Origin: Comamonadaceae bacterium
Lineage (GTDB): Bacteria > Pseudomonadota > Gammaproteobacteria > Burkholderiales > Burkholderiaceae_C
Direction of reading: 5' to 3'
Assembly: GCA_947451445.1 (NCBI GenBank)
Contig: CANFZJ010000039.1
Location: 1-13,909 of the forward strand
Length of the DNA: 13,909 nt
The position numbers and the translations under genes are program-made. Each line of letters begins with the position of its first letter. The stretch's first letter is position 1. The notes under the pieces are model-generated. The model ran no database searches, was not told where the DNA came from, and worked only from the letters and a program-made list of their open reading frames with translations. Below, piece after piece: positions 1 through 5,894 of this stretch.

Positions 1-181
1 CGAAACCGAAGACTCCACCATTGCCGACATCGCGGTGGGCACCAACGCGGGCCAGATCAAAACCGGTTCGCTGAGCCGTTCCGACCGCATGGCCAAGTAC
101 AACCAACTGTTGCGCATAGAAGAAGACCTGGGCGACGTGGCCACCTACCCTGGCCGTAAAGCCTTCTATAACCTGAAGTAA
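1..181 (+). CDS. eno: Enolase, C-terminal fragment (5' end outside window)
   Basis: This is the last 59 residues of enolase, the cytoplasmic glycolytic enzyme that interconverts 2-phosphoglycerate and phosphoenolpyruvate. The frame runs from base 2 to the TAA at 179-181. The segment shows the conserved enolase C-terminus: ETEDSTIADIAVG, then GQIKTGSLSRSDRMAKYN with the SRS and KYN residues near the active site, then LLRIEEDLG and a terminal YPGRKAFYNLK. The gene is cut by the window edge, so completeness cannot be judged. ftsB follows 16 bp downstream on the same strand, the usual eno-ftsB arrangement of beta- and gammaproteobacteria, so co-transcription is likely. Confidence 0.96.
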   Translation, partial: ETEDSTIADIAVGTNAGQIKTGSLSRSDRMAKYNQLLRIEEDLGDVATYPGRKAFYNLK

Positions 182-197
182 TCGAGCTGCGCACGCC

Positions 198-476
198 ATG
201 GCATCCCGTGTAGTCCCCGTCATCTTGCTGGCCTTGCTGGCGATACTGCATGGGCAGCTGTGGTTTGGGCGCGGCAGCATTTCAGAGGTGAACCGCCTCC
301 AGCAAAAACTGGAGGCGCAAAACACGCTCAACGCCCAGGCGAAGAACGTGAACGACCAGCTCAGTGCCGAGGTCCGCGACCTCAAGGAAGGCCTGGACAT
401 GGTGGAAGAGCGTGCCCGCTTCGAGCTGGGCATGGTCAAGGCGAATGAAATCTTTGTCCATATTTCATCCAAGTAA
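198..476 (+). CDS. ftsB: Cell division protein FtsB
   Basis: The 92-residue product is a small bitopic inner-membrane protein of the divisome. FtsB pairs with FtsL and FtsQ in the periplasm and helps activate septal peptidoglycan synthesis. Visible features are a short cytoplasmic start, one hydrophobic segment (about residues 4-22), then a heptad-rich coiled coil (about 26-70, ISEVNRLQQKLEAQ... through NDQLSAEVRDLKEGL). The family hallmark EERARFELGMVKANEIFV follows at about 70-87. Length and order match the DivIC/FtsB family, and the eno neighbour supports the call. The ATG at 198 puts the membrane segment at the N-terminus as expected. A P-loop ATPase gene begins at the base after the stop codon. 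Confidence 0.95.
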   Translation: MASRVVPVILLALLAILHGQLWFGRGSISEVNRLQQKLEAQNTLNAQAKNVNDQLSAEVRDLKEGLDMVEERARFELGMVKANEIFVHISSK

Positions 477-1124
477 TTGATCAAAATTGCACTACTGGGC
501 GCTGAAAGCACCGGTAAAAGCCAACTCTCCCGCGATCTGACAACCGCCCTGCAGGCCCGTGGCCACAGCGTCACTCTGATCGACGAGCATTTACGCAGCT
601 GGTGCGCCCAAGCAGGCCGCACGCCGCTGGCGCACGAGCAAGCCGCTATAGCCCAGGTACAAACCGAGCGTATCGCGCAGGCGCCCGCCCACCACACCCA
701 TCTTATTGCCGACACTACCGCGCTGCTGACGGCCGTTTACAGCGACCTGCTGTTTGGCGATGCCACGCTGCTCCCCGGCGCTGTGCAACAGCAGCACCGC
801 TTTGACCTGACACTGGTGATGGGGCTGGACCTGCCCTGGGTGGCCGACGGCCTGCAGCGCGATGGCCCGCAGTCCCGCCAGCCGGTAGATGCATGCCTGC
901 GCACAGTGCTGGCACAGGGCGGCGTGCCGTTTCAGGTGGTGTACGGCAGCGGCCCGGTGCGCTTGCAGAATGCGCTGAATGCTATTGATTCAATAGCTGG
1001 TAGCGCAGATGGAATATGCGCTGGAGCCCGATTTCATTCAAAAAAAGCCTGGGTCTGGAACTGCGAGAAATGCAGCGACCCGGAGTGCGAGCACCGGCTG
1101 TTTAGCGGGTTATTGCACCGCTGA
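477..1124 (+). CDS. NadR-like P-loop ATPase/kinase with C-terminal Cys/His tail
   Basis: A 215-residue cytoplasmic ATP-binding protein. The start is TTG at 477, directly after the ftsB stop, which places Walker A (GAESTGKS, residues 8-15) at the expected distance from the N-terminus and suggests translational coupling. The segment DTTALLTAVYSDLLFGD (about 79-95) and the later DLTLVMGLDLPWVADGLQRDGPQSR (about 110-134) resemble the ribosylnicotinamide-kinase domain of NadR (AAA_28 type), so phosphorylation of a small substrate is plausible but not shown. After the kinase-like part, residues about 168-186 are encoded by a copy of a dispersed palindromic repeat. The protein then ends with a CxxC-x4-CxH cluster (C196, C199, C204, H206) that could bind a metal. 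The last 15 bp overlap the convergent hslO gene. Family assignment is fairly sure; the substrate is unknown. Confidence 0.85.
   Translation: MIKIALLGAESTGKSQLSRDLTTALQARGHSVTLIDEHLRSWCAQAGRTPLAHEQAAIAQVQTERIAQAPAHHTHLIADTTALLTAVYSDLLFGDATLLPGAVQQQHRFDLTLVMGLDLPWVADGLQRDGPQSRQPVDACLRTVLAQGGVPFQVVYGSGPVRLQNALNAIDSIAGSADGICAGARFHSKKAWVWNCEKCSDPECEHRLFSGLLHR
981..1034 (+). repeat. Dispersed double-hairpin repeat, copy A, inside the ATPase gene
   Basis: GCTATT at 981 pairs with the following AATAGC, and AGCGCA pairs with TGCGCT after 9 nt, giving two adjacent hairpins. The copy aligns without gaps to the copies at 12477-12530 (37 of 54 identical), to the reverse complement of 13664-13712 (32 of 49) and to that of 2219-2267 (31 of 48). 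It is read in frame as about residues 168-186 of the ATPase, between the kinase-like domain and the Cys/His tail, without breaking the gene. Confidence 0.8.
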
Positions 1125-2099
1125 CGGGCCGGGCAGCGACGCGTCCGGCGTGGTGAACAGCTGCGCCGCATCCACCGCGTCAAAGTGGTACTGCTTGCCG
1201 CAAAACTCGCACGCCACCTCGATGTCCGGGCGCTCGGCCAGAATGCTTTCTACCTCGTCAGTGCCCAGGCTGCGGATCATGGCGCCCACGCGGTCGCGGC
1301 TGCAGGTGCAGGCGAACTTGGGTGCGGTGGGGCCGATGTGCGGGCTGAACAGCAGCACCTGCTCCTCCCAGAACAGGCGGCGCAGGATAGTGTCTACGTC
1401 CAGCGTCAGCAGCTCTTCGCGCTTCAGGGTGCTGACCAGGGTGGCGATGCGGTTGTAGTGCTCGCTACGGCCGATTGCGTCCTCGTTCTCTTGGCTGACG
1501 AGGCTGCCCGCCAGATTTTTCTCACCCTGGATGGGCAGGCGCTGGATCAGCAGCCCGGCAGCCACTTTGTCGTCTGCAGCCAAAACCATCAGGGTGTCCA
1601 GCTGCTCGCTTTGCAGCATGTAGTGCTGCAGCACGTCGCTGAGTTTTTCCAGCTTTTCCTGCCTGTCGCCAAACAGCGGCACCACGCCCTGGTAGGGCTG
1701 CTGGCCGGGGAACTTGTCCTTCGGGTCCAGGGTGATGGCGCAGCGGCCCTGGTTGTCCAGGTTGACCATTTGGCTCAGGCTGGCGTCGGGTGGCACATCG
1801 CCCATCACGCTGGCGGTGGTACGCACGCTCAGGTCGGGCTGCACCTCGACCACGGCCAGTTTGACCGGGCCATCGCCAAAAATCTGCAGCACCACCGCGC
1901 CGTTGAACTTGATGTTGGACTGCATCAGCACGCCCGCCGCCGTCATCTCACCCAGCAGCTCGGCCACAGGCGCGGGGTAGGCCCCGGTGATGCTGTTGGA
2001 AGCCCGGCGCTGCAATATTTCTTGCCAAGCGTCGGTCAGGCGCACGATGCACCCGCGCACCGGCAGACCGTCGAATATGAATTTGTGGAGTTCAGACAC
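1110..2099 (-). CDS. hslO: Hsp33 redox-regulated molecular chaperone
   Basis: The 329-residue product is Hsp33, a cytoplasmic holdase. It is kept inactive by zinc bound to four cysteines and is activated when oxidation forms disulfides and unfolds the C-terminal part. The zinc site is visible as CTC (C264, C266) and CEFC (C297, C300), the family's CxC...CxxC layout. The N-terminal core contains the typical LLGEMTAAGVLMQSNIKFNG, GPVKLAVVEV and DKFPGQQPYQGVVPL stretches. I chose the GTG at 2097-2099: an AGGGA box lies about 7 bases upstream, and translation then begins (M)SELHKFIF, typical of the family. The frame stays open further upstream, but that extension would run into the divergent gene. 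The 3' end overlaps the ATPase gene tail to tail by 15 bp. Confidence 0.95.
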   Translation of the reverse strand: MSELHKFIFDGLPVRGCIVRLTDAWQEILQRRASNSITGAYPAPVAELLGEMTAAGVLMQSNIKFNGAVVLQIFGDGPVKLAVVEVQPDLSVRTTASVMGDVPPDASLSQMVNLDNQGRCAITLDPKDKFPGQQPYQGVVPLFGDRQEKLEKLSDVLQHYMLQSEQLDTLMVLAADDKVAAGLLIQRLPIQGEKNLAGSLVSQENEDAIGRSEHYNRIATLVSTLKREELLTLDVDTILRRLFWEEQVLLFSPHIGPTAPKFACTCSRDRVGAMIRSLGTDEVESILAERPDIEVACEFCGKQYHFDAVDAAQLFTTPDASLPGPSAVQ

Positions 2100-2147
2100 T
2101 GTGTTTCCCTGGGCAAAGCATTCAGATGTGGTGCCAATGTGGCTATT

Positions 2148-2157
2148 TACAATTGTA
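2148..2157. promoter_or_regulatory. Palindromic TACAATTGTA, possible -10 element for the DUF455 gene
   Basis: A perfect 10-bp palindrome lies in the 61-bp gap between hslO (minus) and the DUF455 gene (plus). On either strand it contains TACAAT, a five-of-six match to the sigma70 -10 box. Read forward, the start of transcription would fall at about 2160-2161, at the ATG itself, which would give a leaderless message. No convincing -35 box is visible on either strand, so this is a weak inference. Confidence 0.35.
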
Positions 2158-2160
2158 GGG

Positions 2161-2967
2161 ATGGAACTTCGACACCGCGCGTTGCAGGCACTCTGCCTGA
2201 CCGACCCCATGCAAAAAGTGGCTGCAGCGCAATCAATACATGCGCAAGCAGCTACGCTTTCGATAGCAAAAAGCCATTTCACTCCGTTTGGTGATCCCCC
2301 CGGTCGGCCCGACCGCCCGGTGCTGGTGGAGCGCGTCACCAAGCCCCAGCGCAGCCCCTTCACCCCCGACGGACTGGCCGCGCTGCTGCACACCGTGGCC
2401 CACATTGAATTCAATGCCATCAACCTGGCACTAGACGCCGCCTGGCGCTTTGACGGTATGCCCGACGCCTTCTACCGCGACTGGGTGCGCGTGGCCAGCG
2501 AAGAGGCCCACCACTTCAGCCTGCTGCGCACCCATCTGCAAAGCCTGCACCACGAAGAGCAACGCTGGGACTACGGCGACTTTTTAGCCCACGACGGGCT
2601 GTGGACGGTGTGCGCCGCCACGTCGGTAGACATCGTGGCCCGCATGGCCCTGGTGCCGCGCACGCTGGAGGCACGCGGGCTGGACGCCACGCCGCTGATC
2701 CAGGCCAAGCTGCGCCGCGTCGCCACACCGGCCGCCCAGCGGGCGGTGGAGATTCTGGACACCATCCTGCACGACGAAATCGGCCACGTGGCCGTGGGCA
2801 ACCGCTGGTACCGCTGGCTATGCCAGCGCGACGGGCTGGACCCGGTGGCGCATTACCGGGTACTGGCCGACCGCTATGACGCGCCCAAGCCCAAACCGCC
2901 CTTCAACACCCCGGCCCGCCGCCAGGCCGGGTTTACCGACGAAGAGCTGGCGCTGCTGCTGGCCTGA
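2161..2967 (+). CDS. DUF455 family ferritin-like protein
   Basis: The 268-residue protein belongs to the DUF455 family (PF04305), which is predicted to have a ferritin-like four-helix fold with a di-metal site. Its function is not established. Likely metal-ligand motifs are HIEFNAI (H81, E83), SEEAHHF (E114, E115, H118) and DEIGHV (E206, H209), spaced as in di-iron helical bundles. The ATG at 2161 gives MELRHRALQALCLTDP, the usual N-terminus of the family; the reading frame is open further upstream but overlaps hslO. No proper Shine-Dalgarno spacing is seen, since AGGG directly touches the ATG. Residues about 20-36 are encoded by a reverse-oriented copy of the dispersed repeat, lying in the linker before the conserved PGRPDRPVLV segment. 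Divergent from hslO. Confidence 0.88.
   Translation: MELRHRALQALCLTDPMQKVAAAQSIHAQAATLSIAKSHFTPFGDPPGRPDRPVLVERVTKPQRSPFTPDGLAALLHTVAHIEFNAINLALDAAWRFDGMPDAFYRDWVRVASEEAHHFSLLRTHLQSLHHEEQRWDYGDFLAHDGLWTVCAATSVDIVARMALVPRTLEARGLDATPLIQAKLRRVATPAAQRAVEILDTILHDEIGHVAVGNRWYRWLCQRDGLDPVAHYRVLADRYDAPKPKPPFNTPARRQAGFTDEELALLLA
2219..2267 (-). repeat. Dispersed double-hairpin repeat, copy D, inside the DUF455 gene
   Basis: Read on the minus strand, this is the same unit as the other three copies: GCTAT, then TAGCTG, GCGCA, TGCGCTG and AGCC at the same spacing, 31 of 48 positions identical to the copy at 981. It lies in frame with the plus-strand gene and encodes the Ala-rich residues 20-36 (about AAAQSIHAQAATLSIA). 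It is the most diverged copy in the spacer positions, while the stem blocks are kept. Confidence 0.7.
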
Positions 2968-3044
2968 ACGCCCGTGCCCCCCTGTTAACGGGTTACGATA
3001 CAACACACCCACCCCGCTGCACCTGCCAGCCCATTCTGTAAGCC

Positions 3045-4295
3045 ATGCCCCCCTCTGACAACACTGCCACCCCGTCCAGCACCGCCAACACGGGCAACAT
3101 CGTGATTGCCCGCCAGCCCATCATGGACGCGCAGCGCAACGTGGTGGCCAACGAGCTGTTTGACCGGTCTACCGTCGCCCACAACGCCGCCAGCGATGTC
3201 TCCCTGGTGTTCAACGCCATGACCCATACCGGCAACGAATCGCTGGTGGGTAAATTAACTATTTTTGTCAACTGCACCCACGAAAGCCTGGCCGGTGGCC
3301 ACCTGGACCTGATCGAACCAGACAAGGTGGTGCTGGAGGTGAGCGCCGTCCCCGGCCACGGCGCCGAAGAAATTGCCGTACGCCAGCACACCCTGGCCGA
3401 CTTGCGCAAGCGCGGGTTTCGGCTGGCGTTTAACCACACGGTGCTGGCCCCGGTCTATGCGTCCTGGCAGCCGCTGGCCAGCTACGTCAAGCTGGACCTG
3501 GGCGTACTCAAGCCCGAACAACTGAAAGTCATCGTGGCGGCGGTCAAATCCCGCACGCCCGCCGAAGTCGTGGCCGAAAAGGTAGAAACCGCCGAGCAAT
3601 TCAACGCGCTGCTGGACTACGGGGCCACCCTGTTCCAGGGCTACTGGTTCGCCAAGCCGGACGTCATCACCACCAAGGTCATCAGCCCCAACCAGGCCCA
3701 CGTGCTGCAGCTCATCAACTTGGTGCGCAACCAGGCCAGTACCGACGAGATTGAAGCCATTCTGAAAAAAGACGCCATGCTGGGTTTTAGCCTGATGCGG
3801 CTGATCAACTCGGCCGGATTTGGCATGGCGCGCGAGGTCACATCCTTCCGCCAGGCAGTCATGCTGATGGGCCTGAAAAAGCTGTTCCGCTGGGCGGCCT
3901 TGCTGCTCACCGCAGCCCGGACCAGCGGCACCCCCGCCGCCGTGGCCACCACGGCCGTGGTGCGTGGACGGATGATGGAACTGCTGGCCCAAGGCACGCT
4001 GTCGGACGATGAATGCGACGGTGCGTTTGTGGTCGGCATCTTTTCCCTGCTCGACGTAATGCTGGGCATGCCCCTGGAAGAAGCGCTGGCGCTGCTGGCG
4101 CTGCCCCCGGCGGTAGACGAAGCCCTGCGCTCGGGCACCGGCATCTACGGCCCCATGCTGACCTTGACCAAAGCCTGCGAAAGCAACGACGATGCGGCTT
4201 TCGACGCTGCCGCCAGTGCCCTGCAATTCAACAACCACCACATCAACATGGCCCATATGGAAGCCCTCGCCTGGGCCGATACCCTGTCCATGTAG
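3045..4295 (+). CDS. Degenerate-EAL plus HDOD domain protein, copy 1
   Basis: The 416-residue cytoplasmic protein resembles the YuxH family: an EAL-like domain (about 18-208) followed by an HDOD domain (about 214-400). The EAL half keeps E37 (NELFDR), N76 (FVNCT), E98 (VLEV), K149 with D151 (VKLDL) and E178/E181 (AEKVETAE). The usual metal-binding DD pair is replaced by F129-N130 in LAFNHTVL. Cyclic-di-GMP hydrolysis is therefore unlikely, and a binding or protein-contact role is more plausible. The HDOD half shows INSAGFGMAREVTSFRQAVMLMGLKKLFRWAAL, typical of the fold. The upstream 77 bp has no clear Shine-Dalgarno box, so the ATG at 3045 rests on frame and length. A close paralogue follows 87 bp downstream. 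Domain call is sure; role unknown. Confidence 0.88.
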   Translation: MPPSDNTATPSSTANTGNIVIARQPIMDAQRNVVANELFDRSTVAHNAASDVSLVFNAMTHTGNESLVGKLTIFVNCTHESLAGGHLDLIEPDKVVLEVSAVPGHGAEEIAVRQHTLADLRKRGFRLAFNHTVLAPVYASWQPLASYVKLDLGVLKPEQLKVIVAAVKSRTPAEVVAEKVETAEQFNALLDYGATLFQGYWFAKPDVITTKVISPNQAHVLQLINLVRNQASTDEIEAILKKDAMLGFSLMRLINSAGFGMAREVTSFRQAVMLMGLKKLFRWAALLLTAARTSGTPAAVATTAVVRGRMMELLAQGTLSDDECDGAFVVGIFSLLDVMLGMPLEEALALLALPPAVDEALRSGTGIYGPMLTLTKACESNDDAAFDAAASALQFNNHHINMAHMEALAWADTLSM

Positions 4296-4382
4296 GGAGC
4301 TTCACCCATTAGTTACATGAACAGGCTGTTTTTTCCTAAAATTGACGTTAAATAGTGCCTGTTCCAGACCCAATAGATTCCA

Positions 4383-5660
4383 ATGTCAACCATACCCGAC
4401 CAACTTGACAGCCTGAACCCGCTGCACGGCCAGGCTGCCAACACAGACGACCAGGTGCTGATTGCACGCCAGGCCATCGTGGACGAGCACCGTGCCGTAT
4501 TTGGCTACGAGCTGTTTGACCGGTCCACGCCCAGCCAGGAATACTCCGCCGACAGCGACGCCGCCTTGCTGATCAACGCCCTGTCGTTTGCCGACACCGA
4601 AACCCTCGTCGGCAACAAGATCGTCTTCATCAACTGCACACTGGAGAGCTTGTCCGGTGGCCACCTGGAGCTGATCCACCCCGACAAAGTGGTGCTCGAA
4701 GTACCATCGGTCCCCGGCAACAACCCCCAGGACATCGAAGCCCACGCCAAAGTGCTGGAAGACCTGCGCAAACGTGGCTTCCGATTTGCCTTCAACCACA
4801 CGGTACTGACCCGTGGTTACGCCTCCTGGCGGGCCCAGGCCTCGTTTGTCAAGCTGGACATGATGGTGCTCAAGCCCGAAATGGTCGAGCCCTACGTCAA
4901 GTTTGCCAAAGCCAACAGCACGGCCCAGCTGATTGCCGAAAAGGTAGAAACCGCCGAGCAGCACCAACTGCTCACCAGCTACGGCATCAAGCTGTTCCAG
5001 GGCTACTGGTTCGCCAAACCCGCGCTGGTCAAGGCACTGGCCATCCGCCCCTCGCAGTCCACCATCCTGCAACTGATCAACCTGGTGCGTAAGCAGGCCG
5101 AGACGGGCGAAATCGAGCAACTGCTTAAACGCGACCCCACGCTGTCGTTCAACCTGCTTCGCTTCATCAACTCGTCCGGCTTTGGGCTGAACTGCGAAGT
5201 CACCTCCTTCCGCCACGCGGTCATGATCCTGGGTTATAAAAAACTGTTCCGCTGGGCTGCGCTGCTGATGACCACCACCCGCAGCGGTGGTGCGCCGCCT
5301 GCCGTGGGCCAGACCGCGGTAGTGCGGGGCCGCCTGATGGAGCTGCTGGCGGCCGAGATGCTGTCCCCCGAAGACTGTGACAACGCCTTTGTGGTCGGCG
5401 TATTCTCCTTGCTGGACACCATGCTGGGCGTCCCCATGGCCAAGGCGCTGGAATCAGTCGCCCTGCCAGAGTCGGTGACCGACGCCCTGCTCTACCGCAC
5501 AGGTACGCTGGCCCCCTTTCTAGCCCTCACCGAAGCCTGCGAAAACGGCAATGACGAAATTTTTGGCCGCACCGCCGACGCACTGGCCCTGTCCAACAAG
5601 CAGGTCAATTGGGCGCACCTGCAAGCGCTAGCCTGGGCAGAGTCGCTGACAGCAGAGTAA
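4383..5660 (+). CDS. Degenerate-EAL plus HDOD domain protein, copy 2
   Basis: The 425-residue product is a tandem paralogue of the preceding gene, with the same domain order: EAL-like (about 24-214) then HDOD (about 220-410). In one 42-residue stretch (LEDLRKRGFR onward) 31 positions match copy 1. The EAL residues E43 (YELFDR), N84 (FINCT), E106 (VLEV), K157/D159 and E186/E189 are kept, and the DD pair is again lost, here as F137-N138 in FAFNHTVL. Both copies therefore share the same loss. The HDOD half has INSSGFGLNCEVTSFRHAVMILGYKKLFRWAAL. The start at 4383 gives an N-terminus slightly longer than copy 1; no strong ribosome-binding site is visible. A GC-rich hairpin lies 26 bp after the stop. 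Confidence 0.88.
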   Translation: MSTIPDQLDSLNPLHGQAANTDDQVLIARQAIVDEHRAVFGYELFDRSTPSQEYSADSDAALLINALSFADTETLVGNKIVFINCTLESLSGGHLELIHPDKVVLEVPSVPGNNPQDIEAHAKVLEDLRKRGFRFAFNHTVLTRGYASWRAQASFVKLDMMVLKPEMVEPYVKFAKANSTAQLIAEKVETAEQHQLLTSYGIKLFQGYWFAKPALVKALAIRPSQSTILQLINLVRKQAETGEIEQLLKRDPTLSFNLLRFINSSGFGLNCEVTSFRHAVMILGYKKLFRWAALLMTTTRSGGAPPAVGQTAVVRGRLMELLAAEMLSPEDCDNAFVVGVFSLLDTMLGVPMAKALESVALPESVTDALLYRTGTLAPFLALTEACENGNDEIFGRTADALALSNKQVNWAHLQALAWAESLTAE

Positions 5661-5686
5661 GCCCCTCTTCGCATTCACCCCAACGC

Positions 5687-5706
5687 AACCCGCCGCTTGG
5701 CGGGTT
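5687..5706 (+). terminator. Terminator-like hairpin after the HDOD pair
   Basis: AACCCGCC-GCTT-GGCGGGTT forms a perfect 8-bp stem with a 4-nt loop, starting 26 bp after the second HDOD gene. The downstream sequence is T-rich only in patches and lacks a proper T run, so termination efficiency is uncertain. Its position between two transcription units, ahead of a good promoter, supports the call. Confidence 0.55.
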
Positions 5707-5750
5707 CGTCGCTTCTGGCGGTCCTTGCTGCAGTGCAGCATCACATGCTA

Positions 5751-5778
5751 TTGACAGTCCTGCTACGTCTAATTTAAT
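5751..5778 (+). promoter_or_regulatory. Sigma70 promoter of the arabinoside transport operon
   Basis: TTGACA at 5751-5756 is a perfect -35 match. TTTAAT at 5773-5778 is a five-of-six -10 match, and the spacer is 16 bp. Transcription would begin near 5785, about 110 bases before the GTG start of the ABC ATPase. It lies after the hairpin that closes the previous unit and in an AT-rich patch of an otherwise GC-rich region. Confidence 0.7.
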
Positions 5779-5781
5779 ATC

Positions 5782-5802
5782 GTCTTTCATAATACCAAAG
5801 AC
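5782..5802. promoter_or_regulatory. Palindromic operator candidate over the operon start site
   Basis: GTCTTT and AAAGAC form a perfect inverted repeat around a 9-base centre, and two more outer pairs match at 5779-5780 and 5804-5805 with one mismatch between. The right part, ATACCAAAG, resembles half of the TTGGT...ACCAA sites known for FadR-type GntR regulators, although the left half (TTTCAT) is imperfect. It covers the predicted transcription start, where a bound repressor would block initiation. The GntR-type gene at the end of the same operon is the natural candidate to bind it. Confidence 0.5.
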
Positions 5803-5871
5803 AATGGAACTTGCGCCGCGCCTAGCCGCTAGCCATCTGAGCCTTCAGACAGGTGCAGCGTAAGTCCCGGA

Positions 5872-5884
5872 CAGTTTCAAACTG
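5872..5884. promoter_or_regulatory. 13-bp palindrome at the ribosome-binding site of the ABC ATPase
   Basis: CAGTTT-C-AAACTG is a perfect inverted repeat with a single central base, overlapping the start of the TGGAGA ribosome-binding sequence of the gene at 5895. The one-base centre rules out a hairpin, so if it is functional it would be as a protein-binding DNA site. Seven of its bases (GTTTCAA) also occur after the second permease gene near 8718, which may be chance. Confidence 0.3.
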
Positions 5885-5894
5885 GAGACAAGAC

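Noticed and set aside
1185..2294. A 369-codon plus-strand open frame opposite hslO.
   Set aside because: hslO has all four zinc cysteines and family motifs; the plus frame is rich in His/Gln/Ala/Val with no domain and overlaps the DUF455 gene in another frame.
2970..2992. CCCGT...ACGGG after the DUF455 gene as a terminator.
   Set aside because: The stem is only 5 bp with a 12-base loop and no T run follows.
4343..4377. TTGACG at 4343-4348 as a -35 box for the second HDOD gene.
   Set aside because: No acceptable -10 box lies 16-18 bp downstream; the nearest AT-rich hexamer is 23 or more bp away.
5804..5863. A 19-residue open frame in the leader of the ABC operon (ATG at 5804), possible leader peptide.
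   Set aside because: It has no ribosome-binding site, shows no run of regulatory codons, and no mutually exclusive hairpins are evident; only a 5-bp stem (5836-5849) lies inside it.
5609..5863. An 84-codon open frame spanning the end of the second HDOD gene, the terminator and the promoter region.
   Set aside because: It crosses the hairpin and the promoter, overlaps the HDOD gene in another frame and has Ser/Pro/Ala composition typical of a GC-rich shadow frame.
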